Shown here: positions 1-5,221 of the stretch, piece after piece
How positions within the stretch are numbered: position 1 is the stretch's first letter
Layout of the letters: every line of letters starts with the position of its first letter
Source: an uncultured Alphaproteobacteria bacterium
GTDB taxonomy: Bacteria; Pseudomonadota; Alphaproteobacteria; Caulobacterales; Aquidulcibacteraceae
Length of the DNA: 7,447 nucleotides
Reading direction: 5' to 3'
NCBI GenBank assembly: GCA_937967725.1
Contig: CALBSY010000362.1
Location: 1-7,447 of the forward strand
Position numbers and translations under genes: made by a program
The notes under the pieces: generated by a model
Databases searched by the model: none
What the model saw: the letters and a program-made list of their open reading frames with translations, nothing else
What the model was told of the DNA's origin: nothing

Positions 1-483
1 CAGCGCCGCATCGCCGCGTAACCGATCCGCGAGCGCGGCGATCCATGCCGCGATGGGCGCCTCCGTGACATGCGCGTAACGACGGTGTTCACCGGGCGGG
101 CGGCCCTCACCATCAGCGTCGAACGGCGGATTCACGAACACGCCGTCGAACACGCCCCAGTTCGCACGTTTGTCGAGCGCATCGCCTGTCACGATTTCGG
201 CGCGCGCCGACATCGCGTTGGCGGCGACATTTTCGCGTGCGATCGATGCGATGTTCTGATCGCGTTCGAGTCCGAGCAAGGCGGTGTTCTCGCTGCGTAC
301 GGCGACTGCAAGCATCGCGGCCCCGACACCGCACCCCGCCTCCATCAGGCGCGCCCCCGGCAACGCTTCCACCGCCGCTGCCAACAACAATGTGTCGACG
401 TTGACGCGGTAGCCGCGCCGGGGCTGGCGGATGCGCAGCCGGCCGCCCAAAATGGCGTCCTCGGTGATGTCACTGATGGTCAT
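1..483 (-). CDS. TrmN6-like SAM-dependent methyltransferase (3' end missing)
   Basis: This is a class I SAM-dependent methyltransferase resembling the tRNA1(Val) adenine-37 N6-methylase (TrmN6/YfiC) family, which modifies tRNA in the cytoplasm. The first 161 codons are present and the frame runs off the left edge, so the C-terminus is missing. Visible motifs are an N-terminal GYRVNVDTLLLAA stretch (residues 24-36) typical of the family, a SAM-binding glycine motif EAGCGVG (48-54), an acidic GLERD strand end (71-75) and the catalytic NPPF tetrapeptide (118-121) of N6-adenine/glutamine methylases. The start is well bounded: an in-frame stop lies at 520-522, and the only candidates below it are ATG at 483 and TTG at 486. 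The Shine-Dalgarno is weak (AAAGGG on the minus strand, 497-502, 13 nt away). The gene is divergent from the polyprenyl synthase. The family is fairly certain; the exact tRNA target is inferred. Confidence 0.85.
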   Translation of the reverse strand, partial: MTISDITEDAILGGRLRIRQPRRGYRVNVDTLLLAAAVEALPGARLMEAGCGVGAAMLAVAVRSENTALLGLERDQNIASIARENVAANAMSARAEIVTGDALDKRANWGVFDGVFVNPPFDADGEGRPPGEHRRYAHVTEAPIAAWIAALADRLRGDAAL

Positions 484-585
484 CAAAGGCGTGCGACCCT
501 TTCGCGCGACCGGCTGAAGTCAGCTTGACCGGCTACCACCCGCCCAGCATCGTTTCCGGGTTACGTGAAGGCAAGCGGAGGACGT
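484..585. promoter_or_regulatory. Divergent intergenic region with candidate ispB promoter and operator-like palindrome
   Basis: This 102-bp region separates the two divergent genes and must hold both of their promoters. On the plus strand, TTGACC at 525-530 is one base from a consensus -35 box. CATCGT at 548-553, 17 bp on, is a poor -10 with three of six consensus bases. Just before the -35 box lies a 12-bp palindrome, GCTGA-AG-TCAGC (513-524). The octamer GACCGGCT occurs at 508-515 and again at 527-534, so the palindrome is bracketed by direct repeats 19 bp apart. These are visible in the sequence; a role as repressor or activator site is inference. I saw no clear promoter for the leftward methyltransferase gene, no hairpin terminator and no small ORF. 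Confidence 0.4.
577..581 (+). promoter_or_regulatory. Shine-Dalgarno that decides the polyprenyl synthase start
   Basis: GGAGG lies 4 nt before the GTG at 586. The alternative in-frame GTG at 565 has no purine-rich site before it, so 586 is preferred. Confidence 0.6.
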
Positions 586-1602
586 GTGGGACCAGCGGCC
601 GGACCAGCCAAGCAAGCCGCCGGCGAACCGCACGCGGTTGACCGGCTGGCGGCGCTGTTGGCCGAAGACCTCGAGGCGGTCGAGGCGCTGATCCACCAGC
701 ATTTGGAAAGCCCAGTCGGCGTCATCCCAAACCTTGCCGCACATCTGATCGACGCCGGCGGAAAACGCATCCGCCCACTCATCACACTCGCTTCGGCGCG
801 GCTGCTCGGCGGCGGCGGCGACGCGCCGCGTAAATTGGCGGCCGCGGTGGAATTCATCCATTCGGCGACACTGTTGCACGACGACGTGGTGGATGTCTCC
901 GCCATGCGGCGCGGCAAAGAGAGCGCAAACCTGGTGTGGGGCAATTCAGCCAGTGTTCTGGTGGGCGACTTTCTATTCGCGCGTTCGTTCAATCTGATGG
1001 TCGAGACCGGCGACCTGATGGTGCTGGACATTCTTGCACGCGCGGCGAGCGTGATCGCGGAAGGCGAAGTGATGCAGCTTGCCGCCGCGAACGACGCGGA
1101 AACGACGCGCGAGCGCTACATGGAAATCGTCGCGGCCAAGACGGCGGCGCTGTTCGCGGCTGCGGCGAAGGCCGGCGCCGTGGCGGCGGGACGACCGGGC
1201 CTGGAGGCGGCGGCGCTGGAGACGTACGGACGCTAGCTCGGACTGTCGTTCCACTTGGTCGCCGACGCGCTCGATTATGGCGGGCTGAGCGCGACGATGG
1301 GCAAGAACACCCGCGACGACTTCAAGGAAGGCAAGGTCACGCTACCTGTGGTGATCGCCCGCGACGCGGGCAACGAGGCTGAACGCGGCTTTTGGCGGCG
1401 GGCCATGGGAGGCGACCGCAGCGACGACGATTTCCACCGCGCGCTAGCGCTGCTGCGACGCTACAACGCGATTGGCCTGACACTCGACTCGGCGCGCCAG
1501 CACGCAGGTGCGGCCAAGCAGGCGTTGTTAGCGCTGCCGGCAAACGCTTACGCCGATGCGCTGACGGATCTGGCCGACTTCGTGATTGAGCGCGGCTACT
1601 AA
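586..1602 (+). pseudogene. ispB: Long-chain polyprenyl diphosphate synthase interrupted by an in-frame TAG
   Basis: This encodes a trans-polyprenyl (octaprenyl-type) diphosphate synthase, which extends farnesyl diphosphate with IPP units to build the ubiquinone side chain. Family marks in order are GGKRIRP (residues 58-64, diphosphate binding), the first aspartate motif DDVVD (99-103) followed by RRG (108-110), GDFLF, KTAALF (from K185), ETYGR, VADALDYGG (225-233), GKN and FKEGKVTLPVV. Codon 217 is TAG (1234-1236), where homologues carry a polar residue in YGR-x-LG. The frame is otherwise open to TAA at 1602, giving about 338 residues, normal for the family. The normally DDxxD second motif reads ADALD, so its first aspartate is replaced by alanine. 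Terminating at TAG would leave 216 residues without the second metal site, probably inactive. The clean frame suggests a very recent mutation, a sequencing error (CAG to TAG is one base) or readthrough. Chain length cannot be read from the sequence. Confidence 0.85.
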
Positions 1603-2654
1603 ACGCCGGTGACGCCGGTTCGGCCGGCGAAACGGCGAACCGCGGCGGAGATTACGATGGCGCCAGCGCCCATGGCGCCGAGCGCGATCAGTTGGGCGAC
1701 CAGGGTTTCGTTGGCCAGCAGGAAACCGATCGCGCCGCAGGCGCCGGTCAGCACCCAGTAAATCAGAGCGACTTCGGCGTGGCTCATGCCGGCGTGGCGC
1801 GCGATTTGGTAGATGTGCTGCGAGTGGCCGTCGAAGAGCGAGTGACGCCGCCATGCGCGCCAAGCCAGCGTCACCAACACGTCCGCCAGCAACGGAAAGA
1901 ACAAGATCGGCGGGATCAGCGGCGAAACGCCGGTGCGGTGGAGCACGACGATTGACGCCAGCGCGGCGATGGCGCCAGCGAACAGCGCCCCGGAATCGCC
2001 GGCGAACAATCGGCCAGCGGGAAAATTCCAAAATAGAAAACCCACCAACGCACCCGCCGCGTAGAGCGCCATGGCGAGGCCAGCGAGCGAGCCATGCGCA
2101 TTGGAGACCACGCCGAGTGCGGCGAGGCCTATGGCGACGGAGCCCATCGCTAGACCATTGGCGCCGTCCATGAAGTTGACGGCATTGACCAGCGTAAATA
2201 TCCACAACGCCGTACCGGCCAAGCCGACCCAATATGGCGCCGTCCACGATGCGCCGTCACCGAACGGAAATTGGCGCACCGCGCCCATGGCCAGCACGGC
2301 GCCGAGCGATGCTGCCGTGAACAGAGCGAACTTCAACTTGGCGCTGAGCGGGCGTGCATCGTCCCAGAAGCCAATGAGCAAGAACAAGTACGCGAACGAG
2401 GCGCTGAGCGCGAGCAACATAGCCCCGCGCGGATGCATCTCAGTGCGGACGCTCTCCGAGAAGAAAGCCAACATGGCGAGCGCCGCCGCGAAACCGGCGG
2501 CGATGCCGATGCCGCCGCTGGTCGGGGTAGGCTGACCATGCGCTTTGCGGGCGACGTCGGGCGTATCGATCAGGCCCGCGTTCAACATGAGACGGCACGC
2601 GACGAGGCTGACCAAAGCCGCTATCGCGGCGCCACCGGCCAATTCAAGGATCAC
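1599..2654 (-). CDS. GT4-family polyprenyl-phosphate sugar-1-phosphate transferase (WecA/WbpL/MraY superfamily)
   Basis: This is a polytopic membrane enzyme of 351 residues. Its family transfers a sugar-1-phosphate from a UDP-sugar to undecaprenyl phosphate, the first step of O-antigen, capsule, exopolysaccharide or teichoic-acid assembly on the cytoplasmic face. Motifs in order are GLIDTPD (27-33), RKAH with PTPTSGG (36-48), the metal-binding pair FWDD (96-99), N-x2-NFMDGANGLA (157-169), FAGDSGA (217-223), a conserved aspartate D258 and a C-terminal HSQHIYQ (277-283) matching the HxxH-type motif of WecA/WbpL enzymes. About ten hydrophobic segments fill the rest. At 351 residues the length is normal. 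Start: GTG at 2654 with GAGG (2661-2664) 6 nt upstream. It follows ispE by 45 nt and probably shares its transcript. The final codons contain a 9-bp tandem repeat giving GVTGV. No other polysaccharide gene is visible, so the sugar and polymer are unknown. MraY itself is less likely because no cell-wall cluster surrounds the gene. Confidence 0.87.
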   Translation of the reverse strand: MILELAGGAAIAALVSLVACRLMLNAGLIDTPDVARKAHGQPTPTSGGIGIAAGFAAALAMLAFFSESVRTEMHPRGAMLLALSASFAYLFLLIGFWDDARPLSAKLKFALFTAASLGAVLAMGAVRQFPFGDGASWTAPYWVGLAGTALWIFTLVNAVNFMDGANGLAMGSVAIGLAALGVVSNAHGSLAGLAMALYAAGALVGFLFWNFPAGRLFAGDSGALFAGAIAALASIVVLHRTGVSPLIPPILFFPLLADVLVTLAWRAWRRHSLFDGHSQHIYQIARHAGMSHAEVALIYWVLTGACGAIGFLLANETLVAQLIALGAMGAGAIVISAAVRRFAGRTGVTGV

Positions 2655-2660
2655 TCGCCA

Positions 2661-2664
2661 CCTC
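2661..2664 (-). promoter_or_regulatory. Shine-Dalgarno for the GT4 transferase
   Basis: On the minus strand GAGG precedes the GTG start by 6 nt. It sits only three bases from the foot of the inverted repeat at 2668-2689, so the structure could affect access to it (inference). Confidence 0.55.
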
Positions 2665-2667
2665 GCG

Positions 2668-2689
2668 CGCGCCGGGGCTATCCGGCGCG
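2668..2689 (-). repeat. Perfect inverted repeat (8-bp arms, 6-nt loop) between ispE and the GT4 gene
   Basis: The arms CGCGCCGG (2668-2675) and CCGGCGCG (2682-2689) are exact reverse complements around a 6-nt loop. All eight pairs are G-C, so an RNA stem would be stable. In the direction of transcription no run of U follows; the next bases lead into the Shine-Dalgarno of the downstream gene. It is therefore not a standard intrinsic terminator. Attenuation, mRNA processing or control of downstream translation are possible roles but unproven. Confidence 0.5.
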
Positions 2690-2699
2690 GCGCGATGGG

Positions 2700-3566
2700 T
2701 CAAGCGGCCGCCAATTCGGTGTCGCAAACCCACCAGTTCGTATGGGCGGCCTGGATGTCGTCAGCCAGCGCCGCGGCCACTTCCATGTCGGCCACAAGCG
2801 CGAACATGGTGGCGCCGCTGCCAGAGAGCGCGGCGTAATCCACGCGCGGGTCGGCGCGCAGCAACGCAGCGATGACGTCGAGTTCCGGCATCAGCGCGCG
2901 CGCTGCGGGCTCTAAATCATTGCCGTCAGCGGCGATGGCGGCGACCGCATCGGCACGATCACGCCAGCGCGGGGGCTCGGATGCGCTGAGTTCGCCGCCC
3001 AATCCCATCGCATCGAACTGGCGGTACACGTTTGCGGTCGCAAGCGGCTTGAGCGGATTGATCAAGACCGCGGCCAGCGGCGGAATATGGACCGGAACGA
3101 AGTTGTCACCGGCGCCGGTCATGTATGCTGGCGCAGCAGATACGCACACTGGCGCGTCGGCGCCCAGCGAGCGCGCGATGTCAGCGAGTTGAGCGGGCGT
3201 TCGACCGAGCATCCAAAGTTGATTGAGCGCGCGCAGCGTCGCCGCGGCGTCAGATGAGCCGCCGCCGATGCCGGATGCGATGGGAAGGTTTTTCTCCAGC
3301 ATGATGGCTGCGTCTGGTTGAATGTTGGCCGCTTGGGCGAGCGCATGCGCTGCGCGCAAAACGAGGTTGTCGCCACCGGTGTCCAGTTGTCCGGCAAACT
3401 CGCCGCCGATGTCGAGCGAGAGTGCTTCGCCGTGAGCGGCGCCGATAATGTCGCCGACATCGGCGAACACCACGACGCTTTGCAGCGGATGCAATCCATC
3501 GGCGCGGGCGCGCCCGACCTTCAGAGTGAGGTTTATCTTGGCCGGCGCGAATACGCGCACGTTCAT
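2700..3566 (-). CDS. ispE: 4-diphosphocytidyl-2-C-methyl-D-erythritol kinase
   Basis: This cytoplasmic GHMP-family kinase phosphorylates CDP-methylerythritol at the 2-hydroxyl, the fourth step of the MEP isoprenoid pathway. It has 288 residues, a normal length. Motifs are FAPAKINLTL (6-15) with catalytic Lys10, DGLH (23-26), the glycine-rich ATP loop PIASGIGGGSSDAAATL (95-111), LGAD (134-137) with catalytic Asp137, NDLEP, and the C-terminal LSGSGATMFAL glycine motif. Two family positions differ: DGLH has Leu25 where most enzymes have Tyr (the Tyr stacks on cytosine in E. coli IspE), and GADAPVC has Ala138 where Val or Ile is usual. The catalytic Lys-Asp pair is intact, so the enzyme is probably active. 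Its ATG overlaps the TGA of the upstream TPR lipoprotein as ATGA (3563-3566). No clear Shine-Dalgarno is present, which points to translational coupling. Confidence 0.95.
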   Translation of the reverse strand: MNVRVFAPAKINLTLKVGRARADGLHPLQSVVVFADVGDIIGAAHGEALSLDIGGEFAGQLDTGGDNLVLRAAHALAQAANIQPDAAIMLEKNLPIASGIGGGSSDAAATLRALNQLWMLGRTPAQLADIARSLGADAPVCVSAAPAYMTGAGDNFVPVHIPPLAAVLINPLKPLATANVYRQFDAMGLGGELSASEPPRWRDRADAVAAIAADGNDLEPAARALMPELDVIAALLRADPRVDYAALSGSGATMFALVADMEVAAALADDIQAAHTNWWVCDTELAAA

Positions 3567-5221
3567 CGTTCGGCCGAATTTGTAGGGGGCTCGGCGGGCA
3601 AGCCGTTATCAAGCTTGGCTTGAATGGCGGCTGGGTCGTCTGGATCGAGCGTCAGCGCGCGCTGCCATTGAAAGCGCGCCTCGATGCGGCGTCCCACCCG
3701 CCAATAAACATCGCCAAGGTGATCGTTAAGGGTCGGATCAGCCGGTTCGAGTTCCACGGCGCGTTCGAGATGCTCGAGCGCTTCGGCATAATCGCCGAGC
3801 CGGTAATAGGCCCAGCCGAGGCTGTCGATGATGGCGCCGGAGTGCGGGCGCAGCTCGACTGCGCGCTGCACCATGGCCAGGCCTTGCTGCAAGTTCTCGC
3901 CGCGGTCGATCCAGGTATAGCCAAGATAATTCATTACATCCGGCTGTTCGGGCTGGATCTCCAGCGCGCGCAGGAAATCCGACTCGGCTTCAGCCCAGCG
4001 GCCAGTCCGTTCTCGCGCGACACCGCGTGCAAAGTGAAGACGCCAATCGTCGGGGTTGGCGGCCATCAATTGAGTGTAGATAGGTTCGGCTTCGTCGAAG
4101 CGGCCCAAACTTCTATACATGTCCGCGAGAGCGCGGCGAGCGCGCATGTCCCCGGCTGCGGCTGCGTCGCGCACTGCGCCCAGCGCCTCTTCCTCATGAC
4201 CCGCCTCGACGAGCGCCCAGGCGGCCATCACACGCGCCGTTGGCGCATAGGCCGACTGCGACGGGATGCGCGCCAATGCGTCACGAGCAAGGTCGGCGTG
4301 CCCGAGATCGCTCTGTACCTGCGCAAACATCACCCGTGCGGCGTCGAGTTCAGGATCCATCATGAGCGCAAGCGTGAGAGCCGCCAGCGCATTGGTGCTG
4401 TCACTTTCCTGCTGAAAGATAGCCGCCATGCCGTAAAGACCGACGGCGGCTCCACGCGCCGATGTGAGGCGCTGCGTTTCAACCTGCCCGCCAGCGGCCA
4501 GGCGCGCGTGCGCGGCGGCGAGTTCGGGATTACCGGCGTTGGCGTCACTCGCAAGCAGTGCGGCGGCTTCATCACGCGCCCCGGCGCGGACGAGCAAATC
4601 GGCGTGGCGTTTCACGGCAGGCGGCAAGAACATGCCGCCTTCGGCCGCCGTCGCGTAGCTTGCGAGCGCAGCTTGATCACGACCGGCGTAATCCAGCGCC
4701 ATCGCCTGCTGATAAGTAAACAGTCCGCCGTAAGGCCGGATCGAGGCGAACGGCGCCAGACCGACCACCACGTCGTCGACGCGCCCTTCATCGGCGTGCG
4801 TCCACACCAGCATCATGCGCGCAATCAGCCCTTCGGCCGCGGTGCCCTGGGCGCGGTTGAGTTCCTGCGCTGCGGCGCTTTCGCGTGAGGCCGCCAGATG
4901 ATCTGCGGCGCGGACAAGATGCGCGAAAGCCGGCGCATCGTCTCGCGGCGCCATGCGCGCGGCTTGGCGTGCGCGGGCAATGTCGCCGGAGGCGAGCGAC
5001 GCGAGCACGGCGCCGTTGAGCAGTGTCTCACTTTGCGGGTCGCGCCGCAGCGCGGCGAAATAGCGATCGGCGGCGGCGGCATGGTCGCGGCGTAGATTGG
5101 CCATCCGGCCGACGAGGCGGTCAGCGTAGGCCTCCGCCGCTGGCGCATTCGGCGGCGCTGATGCTGTCGCGCAGGCCGCCAGCGCCAAGCAACAGACGGC
5201 GGCCACAAGGCGGCGTGTCAC
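3563..5221 (-). CDS. TPR-repeat lipoprotein (TPR2)
   Basis: This is a 552-residue exported lipoprotein built mostly of tetratricopeptide-like helical repeats. The N-terminus is MTRR, a short hydrophobic stretch and the lipobox LAAC (14-17). Cys17 would be the lipidated residue, and Ala at +2 is compatible with outer-membrane sorting. TPR-like repeats run through most of the mature protein and are clearest from about residue 355 onward. They end in DSLGWAYY (466-473) and DHLGDVYWR (500-508), a signature shared with the upstream gene product. Start: GTG at 5221, chosen because GGGAGGAG (5224-5231) lies just before it, it overlaps the upstream TGA as GTGA, and it exposes the signal peptide. An in-frame ATG at 5371 would add 50 basic residues inside the neighbour and hide the lipobox. 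Its stop overlaps the ispE start. No enzymatic motif is visible; TPR proteins usually mediate protein-protein contacts. The specific role is unknown. Confidence 0.87.
   Translation of the reverse strand: MTRRLVAAVCCLALAACATASAPPNAPAAEAYADRLVGRMANLRRDHAAAADRYFAALRRDPQSETLLNGAVLASLASGDIARARQAARMAPRDDAPAFAHLVRAADHLAASRESAAAQELNRAQGTAAEGLIARMMLVWTHADEGRVDDVVVGLAPFASIRPYGGLFTYQQAMALDYAGRDQAALASYATAAEGGMFLPPAVKRHADLLVRAGARDEAAALLASDANAGNPELAAAHARLAAGGQVETQRLTSARGAAVGLYGMAAIFQQESDSTNALAALTLALMMDPELDAARVMFAQVQSDLGHADLARDALARIPSQSAYAPTARVMAAWALVEAGHEEEALGAVRDAAAAGDMRARRALADMYRSLGRFDEAEPIYTQLMAANPDDWRLHFARGVARERTGRWAEAESDFLRALEIQPEQPDVMNYLGYTWIDRGENLQQGLAMVQRAVELRPHSGAIIDSLGWAYYRLGDYAEALEHLERAVELEPADPTLNDHLGDVYWRVGRRIEARFQWQRALTLDPDDPAAIQAKLDNGLPAEPPTNSAER

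Noticed and set aside
70..528. 152-codon plus-strand frame opposite the methyltransferase
   Set aside because: The minus strand carries recognisable SAM-binding and NPPF motifs with an ATG start. The plus-strand translation has no family features.
1255..1602. A separate small gene starting with TTG after the in-frame stop
   Set aside because: It is in the same frame and simply continues the polyprenyl synthase homology. The putative start falls inside a conserved motif and has no Shine-Dalgarno.
1603..1629. Intrinsic terminator for the polyprenyl synthase gene
   Set aside because: The 6-bp stem is real, but no T run follows and the bases are the coding end of the convergent gene.
1528..2247. 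239-codon minus-strand frame overlapping the GT4 gene
   Set aside because: Same strand, different frame from a gene with full catalytic motifs. The translation is Arg-rich with no family features.
2271..2915. 214-codon plus-strand frame across the GT4/ispE junction
   Set aside because: It is antisense to two well-supported genes, and its Arg/Gln/His-rich translation is typical of a shadow frame.
3620..4888. 422-codon open frame on the plus strand, antisense to the TPR lipoprotein gene
   Set aside because: It is a GC-rich shadow of a gene with clear signal peptide, repeats and operon overlaps. The translation has no recognisable domain, is rich in Arg, His and Gly, and has no convincing Shine-Dalgarno.
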